Source of the DNA: Acidobacteriota bacterium
GTDB lineage: Bacteria; Acidobacteriota; Vicinamibacteria; Vicinamibacterales; UBA8438
Direction: 5' to 3'
Length of the DNA: 64,000 nucleotides
NCBI GenBank assembly: GCA_011523845.1
Contig: WTFV01000265.1
Span: 1-64,000 of the forward strand
The notes under the pieces are model-generated. The model searched no databases and was not told the origin of the DNA. It saw only the letters and a list, made by a program, of their open reading frames with translations. Position numbers and translations under genes: made by a program. Below, piece by piece: positions 26,926 to 39,437 of this stretch. Within the stretch, counting starts at the first letter, position 1, and every line of letters starts with the position of its first letter.

Positions 26926-28251
26926 CTACAACCTCAGTGATCGCCGCGTCTCTTCCATGAAGAAGCGCCGATAGCTCGCGGGGGCGTCTAGGACGTTGCC
27001 CTCCGCATCCAGCCGAAGGGAGTGGATCCGGACATCGAGATCGCCGCGTTCGAAGAACAGAATCGACACGTCCTCCGGCTTCAGTTCCGACCTGCCGTCG
27101 CGCACGTCCATGCGGACCCGGTCGAGCAGATGGTCACTGTGGGTCTCGACCACGAGTTGCCGGTCCCTGGCGGCAACCTTGCAGAACAGGCTCCCGAGCG
27201 CCGCCTGGGCGCTCGGATGCAGATGCACCTCCGGCTGCTGCAGCAGGAACATCGACGTGTCGCTGTCGCGGAAGAGTTCGGTGATGACCGGCAACACCTG
27301 ACTGACGCCGTAGCCGACGTCGACCAGGTTGCGCCTCGGACCCTTGGTGCGCTTTCCGTACTTTCGTACCTGCATCTGAAACGGCTCGCTGCCTCGGTTC
27401 CCCAGTCGCTTGACGGACACTTCATCGAAAAGTCCCGATTCCCGCCCGAACCCCTTCAGCGCATCCTTCAGAGATTCCCACGACTCCCTGTTTTCGAAGG
27501 ACACCGTGGAAAGATACATCGGTACGTTCTCTCCCTCGGGATCCCGAAAGGCGGGAGCTGGATCGTAGGTCCTGCGCGGTCTGGAGCGTACGGGCGCCCC
27601 GGCGAACGGTCGCGGGTTCCCGAACATCAGATAGTCCGAATCGAACATGAAGAGGAGTTCGCTGAACTGCTCGCGGTCGTCCTTTCCGATCGAAACGGCC
27701 CCGGACTCCGGCACGAAGCCGCCAAAGGCTTCCTCGGAATAGCTCCTCAGAAACAAGGACACGACTTCCGCGCCAAGCGCCCTGTGCATATAGTCGAACT
27801 TGTGCGGCAGGCTCCAGTTCCACCTGCCGTTGGTCGTTTCGAAACGGATCGATCTCTCCGTGATACCCCTCCACGACTCCTCGACAGAAACGTCTCCACG
27901 CGCCATTCTCCACCGAACGACCCTCGGAAAAGATCCTTCTCGGGCAATCACCGCATCGAAGCGATGAGGCGTATCGCGGAAGCCGGAGACGAATCCCGCC
28001 TCGATGCTCTCGTCCGCACTCGTGCTTCGCCCCCGGTTGTGGACCATTTCGTCGAAGCTGCCGAGATCGTAGGGAGCTTCCTTGAAGCTGGGAGCGGCGC
28101 GGGCGAGAAAAATGTCCCACAATGCCCGAATCAGCGCCAGGAACGACGTCTTGCCTGTGCTGTTCTCGCCCACGAGCAGGGTAAGCGGCGCCACGCGGGC
28201 CGACTGCTGCTCTCGAAAGCACCGGAAGTTCTTCAGCCAAACCTGATCCAT
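26926..28251 (-). CDS. AAA ATPase of the embedded AAA/PIN cassette
   Basis: The 441-residue protein begins at the ATG at 28251, followed by MDQVWLKNFRCFRE and Walker A GENSTGKT at 28-35. Near the C-terminus FLLQQPEVHLHP replaces the usual Walker B acid pair: one of the two expected acids is Gln, while the Glu after Pro is kept. QLVVETHSDHLLDRVRMDV follows, as in DUF3696-type AAA proteins. It begins 31 bp after the methylase stop and ends against the PIN-like gene. The open frame continues far upstream inside the methylase gene, but this is a shadow. Confidence 0.82.
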   Translation of the reverse strand: MDQVWLKNFRCFREQQSARVAPLTLLVGENSTGKTSFLALIRALWDIFLARAAPSFKEAPYDLGSFDEMVHNRGRSTSADESIEAGFVSGFRDTPHRFDAVIAREGSFPRVVRWRMARGDVSVEESWRGITERSIRFETTNGRWNWSLPHKFDYMHRALGAEVVSLFLRSYSEEAFGGFVPESGAVSIGKDDREQFSELLFMFDSDYLMFGNPRPFAGAPVRSRPRRTYDPAPAFRDPEGENVPMYLSTVSFENRESWESLKDALKGFGRESGLFDEVSVKRLGNRGSEPFQMQVRKYGKRTKGPRRNLVDVGYGVSQVLPVITELFRDSDTSMFLLQQPEVHLHPSAQAALGSLFCKVAARDRQLVVETHSDHLLDRVRMDVRDGRSELKPEDVSILFFERGDLDVRIHSLRLDAEGNVLDAPASYRRFFMEETRRSLRL

Positions 28252-28282
28252 GGCATCGCCTCGTATCGCTACATCCCTGCGC

Positions 28283-31200
28283 CTACCTCGGCACCGCCAG
28301 GAGCATCGCGTCGAGCAGGCGTTTCTCCTCGCTGCCGCGCGGATACAGTGCGGAAAGGGCGTTCGACAAGCGCAGGAAGTCGGGGCCGCGCTCCTGCTCC
28401 GCCTGTACAAGCGCCCGCAACGCGTTGGTGCGCCCGCCGGCCTGAAGCAACATCCCCGTGTGGACCCGGTCGAGCGTCGTGGTGCCGGGAGTCGTCCCGG
28501 AACGTTCATCCGACACGTCGTCGGCATCGCCGTAACGGGGTCGCCGCTCCCGAACGGCGACTGCCCCTCTCTCCTGTCGGTCGGGGAAGAGTACGCCCTG
28601 GAGGGGGTCCATTCCGGTCGCCGCGTCCTGCTCCAGCCGGGTCGCGATGGCTTGCGACCCGCGATCACCGAAGAGCCGCTTCGCCCGCTCGGCTACCGGA
28701 AGCAAGCGAACTACGCCCTGCTGCGTCTCGATGGTGCGCTTCTCCCACTTCGGGAGCTCGATGCCGAGCGGCTGCGCGAAGCGGCGCACGACGTCGAAGA
28801 CCAGCGAGAAGCCCTTCGTGTTGCCGGCGGACGTGTCCTCGTCAGCATCGTCGAAGTTATCAGCCGGCGTGCGGCCATTCCTCCCGGCGTCTGCCGTTTC
28901 CTCGCCGGTGGTAGCCTGGAGCGTCCATAGGAAGAGCGCCGTCAGCCGTGCGTCTTCTTCGAGCGCACCTGCGAGCCCGTTCCGGGCCCTCGCTTCCGCC
29001 GCGCCGAGGACGTTCTCCAGCGCCGTACGGCCTACGACTTCCCAGACCTTCTCCAGGTATTCCGACAGGCCGACGGCGCGGCCGTCGGCAGTCTCGACAG
29101 CGCGGTAGCGGCTGAAGACCTCCAGGGCGGGGCCTATGCAAGCAAACACCAGGTCGGCACCGCGGATTCCTTCATCCTGCAAGCGCTCCATCCAGCCGGC
29201 CACGCGGACAGGCAACTCGCGCAGCACGCCCGCCCAGTCGCCGGCCGGAGCGTCGTCGGGTCGCCGCCGGCATACGAGGTGGACGCTGGTGGCGAGGGCC
29301 GCGGAGTCCCGGGCACGCAGGCGCGAACCCATCTCGGTCGCGATGGGCCAGGACGCGGTGATGGTCCAGCCGCCCCGAATCATGCCCGAAAGCAGCGCCT
29401 CCCAGCCCTCGGTGGTTTTGTGCGCGAACACGACGGAACCGACGCCGTCCTCACGCAGCACGCGGCGGCCCTCCGCGAACGCGCGGGCCATCATTTCCTC
29501 GAACCACATGCGGTCCTTCGGCCTTCCGTGGACTTCCTTGGTCTCGTCCTGCACCGCTTCGGCTATCTTCGGCGACAGCGGGTTGTCTGCATCGAACGGA
29601 TCGCGCAGCAACGGGCTGGTCGGCAGGGCACGCCGGAGCCAGATGAGGAAGAAGTCCGAGAGATCGGAGTAAGGAATGGCGTCGTAGTAGGGCGGATCAG
29701 TAAACCAGACCCCAACGGTTTCGTCGGGGAGAGGGTGGTTGGTGGCGTCGGCGGCTTGAGTCGAGGTTGCGGCACACTCTGTTTGACCGTTCTCAGCCAT
29801 CGCTGAAACCGTCCTGACCAGGATGGCCAATCTGTCACCGAAGCTACCGGTGGAATCACTCAGCGGAACGGCCTCGCCGAAGTCCCACGCCATAGGAAGG
29901 GCATGTCTTGCGAACAAGTGTTCGACTTTCTCTTGATCCGCCTGGGGTCGCCACGTAGCCAGCGAAACGTTTCTGTCTGCGACGCCGCTCAGCGACAGTC
30001 CGACACACCGCTTTAGCTGCTCGTCATCGGGAATGGAGTCGCACAGACGGGCATGGAGGAACAGCGCCATCTTCTGCCGCGCCGTAAAGAGGTCACCCCA
30101 ACGGAGCATGCCGTAGCGCTGCACTCGGAAGCCGAGCGTTCCAATCGGGGGCAGCGGCTCGTCAGGCACCGGACACAGCCCCTGCCTGCCCTCGCGATCC
30201 CATTCGGTGAGGACCCGCGCCTTCCGATCCTGGGCCTTGCGTACCGCCTCGTAGTCCCGCTCGGCCGGCAGTCGGTACTGTCTTCCCGTTTCGTCCTGTT
30301 TCAGCGTGACTACGGCGACCAGAAACGCACCGCCCGTGCGGCGACCCTGGTCGTCGAAGATGACGTCCGCTCCGCCCCGTTGCACGGCAAGCTGCGCCCG
30401 GACGCGCTCAGGCGGCATCACCGCGCCGCAACCCACACAGGTGGCCTTCGCACGCGCCACGGTGCCCGCGCCCACCTCCTTGTCCACACGCGGCTCGAAG
30501 ATCTCGAACTCGACCCGTGGCGACTCGTCCTCAGCACGCACGACGTGGGGCCGCAACGCCCGCTTGCGCCGGGCCTTCTTGCACAACCAGAACGAGCGCA
30601 TCAACGGGATCTCGGCTCCGCAATTCGGCGCCTCGCACCGTGCGGTCCGCGCCCACAGGTAGGCGATCGGCGTCGCCCCATCCGGGTCCGGCGGGTAGAG
30701 GTCGGCCAGTTCCCTCTCCGCCGCCGCCTTGATCTCGCCGCCGACCCGCCGCAGTTCGTCGGCCAGCTTCGGCCCCTGACGCGGGATGTCCTCCAGCATG
30801 ACCTTGAGGATCAGGCACGCCACCGGGTTCAGGTCGCTCGCGAACGCCTCGCAGCCGAGGCGTAGCGCCTCCAGGGGAATCGATCCGCCGCCCGCGAACG
30901 GGTCCACGACGAGCGGCGGCTCCCCGTGCGCCGCCCGCACGAGGTCGCGGCACGCCGCGAGGAACGGCTCCGCGGCCGACCATTCCCAGGCCGCCCCCTG
31001 GGCCAGGAGCTGCAGGAGGGCGGCGCGTAGGCGGGCGGGTGCCCAGTCGCCGCCGTCGGCCGACAGGTCGCGCCACGCCTGGGCGCGGCGGCCCGCCTCG
31101 CGCTCGGCCGCCTCCTTCACGCCCGGCTTGCGGCTGCGCAGGTCGGTCTTCAGGTCGGCGATCAGCAACGCGGAGCCGGCCCTGGTCTCGACGAGATGTT

Positions 31201-31459
31201 CGGCCAGCTCGCGGATGCGGCCGGCGGCCGCCCGGCGGAACGCCTCCGGACAATGCGGGTCGCAGGGGTCCGGTAACAGCAGCGCCAGCAGAACCGCCCG
31301 GCTCGACGCCAGCGGGCGGCGCGCCCACCACAGGTGCAGCGTGGACGGATGCCCGTGGCGGATCGACTTCTCCCGCGCCGCGTGCTTCGACACCGCGGCG
31401 ATGGGGAAGTCCACCTCGGCCAGCCGCTTGCACTCGCGCGGGATCACAGGTCCACCCAT
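28283..31459 (-). CDS. DUF1156 DNA adenine methylase, core anti-phage component
   Basis: The 1058-residue protein opens with the DUF1156 signature CKRLAEVDFPIAAVSKHAAR and HPSTLHLWWARRPLASSRAV. The SAM-binding motif DPFAGGGS is at 186-193 and the catalytic DPPYYD at 588-593, the order of gamma-type N6-adenine methylases. Cysteine pairs around 275-280 and 341-344 may bind zinc. In Hma-like loci it probably marks host DNA so that the helicase/ATPase attack unmodified DNA. The start is uncertain: ATG at 31459 or GTG 12 bases later; the frame further up runs into the dispersed repeat region. It is the central core gene, flanked by cargo on both sides. Confidence 0.88.
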   Translation of the reverse strand: MGGPVIPRECKRLAEVDFPIAAVSKHAAREKSIRHGHPSTLHLWWARRPLASSRAVLLALLLPDPCDPHCPEAFRRAAAGRIRELAEHLVETRAGSALLIADLKTDLRSRKPGVKEAAEREAGRRAQAWRDLSADGGDWAPARLRAALLQLLAQGAAWEWSAAEPFLAACRDLVRAAHGEPPLVVDPFAGGGSIPLEALRLGCEAFASDLNPVACLILKVMLEDIPRQGPKLADELRRVGGEIKAAAERELADLYPPDPDGATPIAYLWARTARCEAPNCGAEIPLMRSFWLCKKARRKRALRPHVVRAEDESPRVEFEIFEPRVDKEVGAGTVARAKATCVGCGAVMPPERVRAQLAVQRGGADVIFDDQGRRTGGAFLVAVVTLKQDETGRQYRLPAERDYEAVRKAQDRKARVLTEWDREGRQGLCPVPDEPLPPIGTLGFRVQRYGMLRWGDLFTARQKMALFLHARLCDSIPDDEQLKRCVGLSLSGVADRNVSLATWRPQADQEKVEHLFARHALPMAWDFGEAVPLSDSTGSFGDRLAILVRTVSAMAENGQTECAATSTQAADATNHPLPDETVGVWFTDPPYYDAIPYSDLSDFFLIWLRRALPTSPLLRDPFDADNPLSPKIAEAVQDETKEVHGRPKDRMWFEEMMARAFAEGRRVLREDGVGSVVFAHKTTEGWEALLSGMIRGGWTITASWPIATEMGSRLRARDSAALATSVHLVCRRRPDDAPAGDWAGVLRELPVRVAGWMERLQDEGIRGADLVFACIGPALEVFSRYRAVETADGRAVGLSEYLEKVWEVVGRTALENVLGAAEARARNGLAGALEEDARLTALFLWTLQATTGEETADAGRNGRTPADNFDDADEDTSAGNTKGFSLVFDVVRRFAQPLGIELPKWEKRTIETQQGVVRLLPVAERAKRLFGDRGSQAIATRLEQDAATGMDPLQGVLFPDRQERGAVAVRERRPRYGDADDVSDERSGTTPGTTTLDRVHTGMLLQAGGRTNALRALVQAEQERGPDFLRLSNALSALYPRGSEEKRLLDAMLLAVPR

Positions 31460-31520
31460 CCCGTCAACACGTAATGGCCAATGACGGCAGGCGCCAATTC
31501 GGTGTCCGTTCGCGTCGGGT

Positions 31521-31685
31521 TTCCGGGGCCGCGGTGGGCGAACAGCAGGCACGCCCGGATGTCCTCGGCCGCACGGAATACTCGCGCAGAATCGTTTGCT
31601 GCGCGGCTACCGGAGCACCAGGCTGCCTCCCGGTTGGCGTTCGGCGAGCCTGGTCCGGCTCGGTTGGTGTGGGTACGTCGGGTGA
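31521..31685 (-). repeat. dispersed repeat carrying a DUF433-like tail, copy 2
   Basis: This copy of the 16866-17032 repeat lies just upstream of the methylase and supplies the last 24 or so codons of the disrupted DUF262 gene. A deletion relative to copy 1 near 31573 breaks the DUF433-like frame (ILREYSV then a shift to AAEDIRA). Confidence 0.6.
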
Positions 31686-32163
31686 TGCTGCCCGACGTAC
31701 TGCACCGCCTCCTTGACCGCCAGCGGCCGCGTACCGTTGCCGACACGCAGGTAGAAGATCGCCTCCTGCTGGTGTTCCATGTAGACGGGATGGTCGCTCG
31801 GCTCCGCGGTGACTTGGCAGATGTCCTGCCCGTCGATCTCACGGAAGTTGACGCCCGGAAACGCGGCGGCAGCGGCCTCGCCGAGATCGCGGGCGAAGAG
31901 GTCGTGCAGGTGCAACTCGAACCCGTCGCGGTCCTGGTTCTTGAGCGTGCCGTAGTCCGCGGCGAGACCGACCAGCGCACCGGCGTCGTCGACGCCGTGC
32001 GCCAGATCAAGAGATGGCCGGTCGGATGCTTGCGGTAGATGGACTGCATCAACCCACCCACCTGATCGCGGTTCCAGACGTACCCTCGCTGGAACTCGGG
32101 CAGCAGAATCTCGTCGCGGCTGATCTGATTCAGCAGGTCCTGCATCGACTTCACTTCGTGCAT
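31607..32163 (-). pseudogene. DUF262 (GmrSD-type) gene, frameshifted and deleted
   Basis: The first 56 codons are a clear DUF262 N-terminus: LLNQISRDEILLPEFQRGYV with the WNRDQV motif, SIYRKHPTGHLLIWRT. The frame then slips by about 31990 and continues as DRDGFELHLHDLFARDLGEA, VNFREIDGQDICQVTAEPSD and FYLRVGNGTRPL, a domain that normally ends longer DUF262 or AlbA-type proteins. DUF262 is usually several hundred residues, so a large middle part is missing too. The 3' end reads into the dispersed repeat. GmrS-like NTPase/nucleases attack modified phage DNA, which would conflict or cooperate with the methylase system; here the gene is dead. Confidence 0.75.
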
Positions 32164-32177
32164 CGGGTTTCCTTCGA

Positions 32178-33359
32178 CTACGGAGTCGATCGTCGATCCG
32201 AACCGGTTCCGTCGGCGCCCGGTCCATCATCATCGAATGGCCGTTCTACCGTGCGAACTTCCCGGATATCCTCAAGCATCAGGTAGCGGCTCTCGCGGGT
32301 ACCGGTGATTTCCACGACGGAGTCCCACATCGGACGTACGATGTCGTTCATCATGCCTTCCGGCACCTTGACCAGATGGGATTGCTTCTCGTCGTCGATC
32401 ACCTTGATCTCGTTGCTGCCGCTACGGGTTGCGTCCGCATACCGCAGCATCCCTCGCACTGTGACTGTCTTCGGCTCTACGGCCGGCGATTCCGGCGTCA
32501 GGCTCACGAACTCCGCCGAGCGTCTGGTAATGCCCACACAGCGCTGCGACTCGCCCCTGATGACCGTAAATCCGACCTGCCGGATACGATCTCCGTCCGG
32601 AGCAATTTTCCTTGCGAGGCCCAGAAAATTCCTGAAGTACGCCGGCTCCGGAATCCGTTCCCGGATCTCGGAGATCTTCGATTCGTTTGCAAGATCCATC
32701 AAGTCCATGAACTCGTCCACGATCGCCGACGCGTCCAGAAGCTCCGGAAACGTCTGCTGCCCCACCGGGCTACCAAGCTTCAAGGTTACCGAGAAACTGG
32801 CCGCTCTCGGCGTGGAAATGAACAACTCGTAGTTCTCCTCTATGTCCCTTGCCGCACGTCCTCTCTCCCTGAACGGCGTCTTTCTCCGTCGCTCCACGAT
32901 GCGATGAAGCAGTCTCGACGAGTCATTGACACGCGTGAGGAACTCGTCGGAATTGACCAGCCCGAAACCCACCGCAGGACCGGTCAGGTTCATCTGCACC
33001 TCATCCTCGCCCAAGGCAATGCCCCTCAGCTCCAGGTGCCTCCGAAAATGAATCTGTTCCAAGAGGTCTCGCAACTCCTGCGCAACGTCCGGAGGCGGCT
33101 CCTTCGCGAGGGCTCGGGCCGCCATTCTCTCGGCCGTGCGAAGGTCGTTGCAGTCGAGCGCCAGCGTGCCGGCACTGCGATGCAGAATCGAGAACGTCGG
33201 TTCGCTGTACTCATCCAGTTCGTCGATAGCGGCGGCCTCGCACTTCAACGCCTCCCTGAAGAGTTCGACCGCGAGCCCCGTCTCGCCGCGCATTCGCGCC
33301 ATGAGCGCCTGCTCGGCGTGCTCCATGGCCCGGGCGTGCAGCTCCTTGATCCTGCTCAT
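32178..33359 (-). CDS. unrecognised TPR-like protein of an embedded two-gene module
   Basis: The 393-residue protein matches no family I can name. Residues 1-110 are helical and look like three TPR-type hairpins (AEQALMARMRGETGLAVELF; LALDCNDLRTAERMAARALA). The middle (about 120-300) is mixed alpha/beta. The C-terminus has a compact beta domain, KTVTVRGMLRYADA, NEIKVIDDEKQSHLVKVPEG and VVEITGTRESRYLMLEDI, with an OB-fold-like rhythm. It overlaps the 173-residue gene upstream by four bases (ATGA). Codon use is slightly less GC-rich than the core genes, which supports separate acquisition. A sensor role is conceivable but not shown. Confidence 0.6.
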   Translation of the reverse strand: MSRIKELHARAMEHAEQALMARMRGETGLAVELFREALKCEAAAIDELDEYSEPTFSILHRSAGTLALDCNDLRTAERMAARALAKEPPPDVAQELRDLLEQIHFRRHLELRGIALGEDEVQMNLTGPAVGFGLVNSDEFLTRVNDSSRLLHRIVERRRKTPFRERGRAARDIEENYELFISTPRAASFSVTLKLGSPVGQQTFPELLDASAIVDEFMDLMDLANESKISEIRERIPEPAYFRNFLGLARKIAPDGDRIRQVGFTVIRGESQRCVGITRRSAEFVSLTPESPAVEPKTVTVRGMLRYADATRSGSNEIKVIDDEKQSHLVKVPEGMMNDIVRPMWDSVVEITGTRESRYLMLEDIREVRTVERPFDDDGPGADGTGSDRRSTP

Positions 33360-33877
33360 TTCTCCCGCACCTCGGCACGAGGCGTTCCGAACTCGACCAC
33401 GATCACGTATGCGGCCGGTGAGTCGCCGGAGCGCTCGACCTGTCTCAGCTTCTGCCTGACCCGCGCATTGACCTCCTGGTTGGCCCCTCTACGAATCCCC
33501 GATATTTCGAGCCTTGCCTTCCTCTCGAAGGGAAGCTCGGACTCGTCACCCATCCAGTAGTCGAAACCGGTTCCCTTTCGGGAACGCTCGATCACTGAAT
33601 AGCCGATCTCCCTCCTTGCCAGCAGAACCGCTACACCCACCGCGCCCCATTCCGTAGCTTCCTCCGGGTCGTTGAACCCTCTGAGATCCTGCTCCGTGAC
33701 TGGCGGCCATTCCAGGGAATCGGTGTTGTGTCTGTAGCCTCTGACGCGTAGCTGAACACCGCGTTCGTGGCCCTGCGATTCCAGACACAACCCGCCGATT
33801 TCCGCCAACGTCTGGCCGAATGCCCGTGGGATCGCAGGAAGACCATCGCTGAGATCACTCAAGTTCAGATGCGGCAT
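33356..33877 (-). CDS. unrecognised partner protein of the two-gene module
   Basis: The 173-residue protein is soluble, without a signal or membrane helix. A conserved-looking stretch reads ATEWGAVGVAVLLARREIGY, then VIERSRKGTGFDYWMGDESE and RKARLEISGIRRG. The spacing of Asp, then LEIS, after a GTGFDYW motif is reminiscent of a PD-(D/E)XK-like nuclease core, but the catalytic Lys is not obvious, so this is only a possibility. It is first in the module and translationally coupled to the TPR-like gene. Together they form a self-contained cassette in the helicase-methylase interval. Confidence 0.55.
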   Translation of the reverse strand: MPHLNLSDLSDGLPAIPRAFGQTLAEIGGLCLESQGHERGVQLRVRGYRHNTDSLEWPPVTEQDLRGFNDPEEATEWGAVGVAVLLARREIGYSVIERSRKGTGFDYWMGDESELPFERKARLEISGIRRGANQEVNARVRQKLRQVERSGDSPAAYVIVVEFGTPRAEVREK

Positions 33878-34088
33878 GGATCACACAGCTTCCAGGTCCA
33901 TGCCGCGCTGCACGCACCGCGCTTGGCGCACGATCTCGGGTCCACGACCATGGTCACGACAGCATTCGACATCGTTGATGCGCATGGTAATGGATCAGTC
34001 GACGGCGCCCCTCGGTCCAGCCGCTTCGCGGGAGCCCATGCCCCCGGGAGACACCGCGACGACGCGACAAAATTGTGCGCCGCCACCG

Positions 34089-34418
34089 TCACGCGTCCCC
34101 GAACGCCGCGAGCTGGGCGGCGTTCTTCGGCCGCGTCTTCGGCATGGCGATTTCCGCGAGCGACAACCCGCCTTCCAGCAGCTTGCGCACCTCCTGGTTC
34201 GAGCCGGCCGGTACCACCTGGGTGCCCTTGGCCCCCGGCACCAGCAGCATCGCCTCGTCGAGGCCGATGCCCTCGTCGCGCAGCAGGTCCGGAGAGTGTG
34301 TGCTCACGAAGACCTGCCGGCCGCTTCGGCGTTGCACGCGGGCCAGCATCTGCGGCAGCACGCGTACGTTCTTCCAGTTGCGCAGCCGCAGACGCCGGAA
34401 CCGCAGATCCCTGCTCAT
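34089..34418 (-). pseudogene. AAA_21 ATPase with most of its body deleted in frame
   Basis: The 109-codon frame begins MSRDLRFRRLRLRNWKNVRV, the usual first strand of an AAA_21 ATPase, but the expected Walker A is absent. It passes at once to LARVQRRSGRQVFVSTHSPD, which is the conserved segment near the end of such ATPases, then a normal C-terminus. About 250-300 residues containing both Walker motifs are missing. The frame is preserved, so a short protein could still be made, but it cannot bind ATP in the normal way. Confidence 0.75.
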
Positions 34419-34435
34419 CAGCTCTCCTGGACGCC

Positions 34436-35719
34436 CTATGTCTCCGCTCCGTACTCCGGCCGGTCGTCGCGCACGCGCATCGGCCGCGTCCGCGGTTCCT
34501 TCCACAAGCGGACCGCAAAGCGATTCTCTTCCTCGACGAGGTCGGGCTCGGTGCCGTTGTGCGCCTTCATCCCCGGGATGATCCGCTGCCGGACCCCCAT
34601 GCCGCGGGCCTCGACGTAGCCGTAGTCGCGCATGACGTTGACCAGCGTCTGGTTGCGCGCGTAGCGTGTCCCCGACCTCATCCCCGCCGGGGTAACCGTG
34701 TTCGGAAGACGTCCGGGGCTGACGACTTCGAGGCGGTTGGAGAAGATCGCGAGCATGATGTCGGTGCCTGCGATGCTGTAGTCGCGGTGAACCAACGCGT
34801 TGCCCACCGCCTCGCGCACGACCTCTCCCGGATAGTCCCACCGGTCGATCCGACGCGCTCCTTCGAGTCGGGCCGTCGGCGTCGTGTTGCGCCGCACGAA
34901 GTCCCATGCCTGATCGACCAGCCCCAGCTCGACCAGCGAGCCGTCCCGAGCACCGAGCGGTACCAACGGTCCCTTCAGGTCCTCATCGGCCCGAACCGCG
35001 TAGTCCGGCTCCTCGCCCGTGTAGCAGACGGCGCGGATACCGGACTGGGGGAGAAACCGTTTCGGGTTGCTGCCGAACAGGAGCATGCCGTCGATGGTCG
35101 CGGCCACCTGCCCCGCCGCCGCCGTCGCCAGGCCCAGGTTCACCAGGAGAGATCGCCACGCATCGACGTCGTCGCTCTCGGGAGCATCTCCTCCAACGAC
35201 TCGAGTGAAGTAGTCGCGCAAGCGGCGGAGGTCGAGCATTTCGACGGCGGATCCGAGCACAGGCTTGCACCCGTACCGAAGCCTGCCCGACTGTTGGTAG
35301 AGACGCTCCTCTTCTTCGCGCGTCGCATCGCGCGTCGTGGTGCCCACTCGCACCTTGGTCACCCATACCGGCCCACGCTTCGCCTTGTAGGGCTTGTCGG
35401 GCGCGTTCGAGGAAAGCGATACGATACCGACCACCCGCGCGTCGTCCCAGCGGATCGTCTCCCAGTACGGAATTGCGGCCGGCTGAACGTGAGTCCGAGC
35501 CACCTCCATGACCCATTCCTCGGCCCTGCCGCGATCCCGAGTGAGTCCACTGACCGCCTGGTCCTTCTCTACGCCGAGGAGGATGTGTCCGCCGCCCTCC
35601 AGGTTGAGCAGCGCCGCCATTTCTCCGGCCAGTTTCTCCGGCGTGATGTCGTCGCGCTTGAATTCCACGCCGGAGCTCTCGTCGTTGCGGATCAGCTCGA
35701 TCAGTTCGACCTTGTTCAT
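34436..35719 (-). CDS. AlbA_2/HATPase-type ATP-binding regulator
   Basis: The 427-residue protein starts MNKVELIELIRNDESSGVEF with the SxxxEFK-type opening of AlbA_2 (Schlafen-like) domains and continues ALLNLEGGGHILLGV. The second half carries a degenerate HATPase (EVVREAVGNALVHRDYS, then LEVVSPGRLPNTVTP), and GYVEARGMGVRQRII follows. These proteins are annotated as ATP-dependent DNA helicase-related or transcriptional regulators and are frequent in defence islands. The last 14 residues TRPMRVRDDRPEYG are the same as near the end of the neighbouring helicase. It starts eight bases after the helicase stop. Confidence 0.82.
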   Translation of the reverse strand: MNKVELIELIRNDESSGVEFKRDDITPEKLAGEMAALLNLEGGGHILLGVEKDQAVSGLTRDRGRAEEWVMEVARTHVQPAAIPYWETIRWDDARVVGIVSLSSNAPDKPYKAKRGPVWVTKVRVGTTTRDATREEEERLYQQSGRLRYGCKPVLGSAVEMLDLRRLRDYFTRVVGGDAPESDDVDAWRSLLVNLGLATAAAGQVAATIDGMLLFGSNPKRFLPQSGIRAVCYTGEEPDYAVRADEDLKGPLVPLGARDGSLVELGLVDQAWDFVRRNTTPTARLEGARRIDRWDYPGEVVREAVGNALVHRDYSIAGTDIMLAIFSNRLEVVSPGRLPNTVTPAGMRSGTRYARNQTLVNVMRDYGYVEARGMGVRQRIIPGMKAHNGTEPDLVEEENRFAVRLWKEPRTRPMRVRDDRPEYGAET

Positions 35720-35726
35720 CCCGCCC

Positions 35727-39164
<3,438 letters not shown>

Positions 39165-39437
39165 CGATCCTGCCGGTTCAGCGGCGCAGGCTTCGCACTG
39201 GTCCCGGCTGCCGGAGAGTACCCGATGAGGCGCCCCAAGGTCGATCTCGAAGCGTGCGGCGGGGCGTCGGTGATGCCCTGCGGCGGAAGATGCGCTGTGC
39301 GGCGCGCGACGGATCGGATCCCATCCGAGGAGCTCGGGAATCACAGTACAGCGCAACGTCGCGCGTCCTGAACGGGCATTCCGCGCGCAACGAACGCCAA
39401 GGCGGACCGGAACGGGGCAACCGCTCCCGCGACAGCG

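Noticed and set aside
25348..26940. 530-codon plus-strand frame with an internal repeat
   Set aside because: The internal repeat is only the 501-bp tandem duplication read on the wrong strand; the minus strand carries the real ATPase and PIN-like genes.
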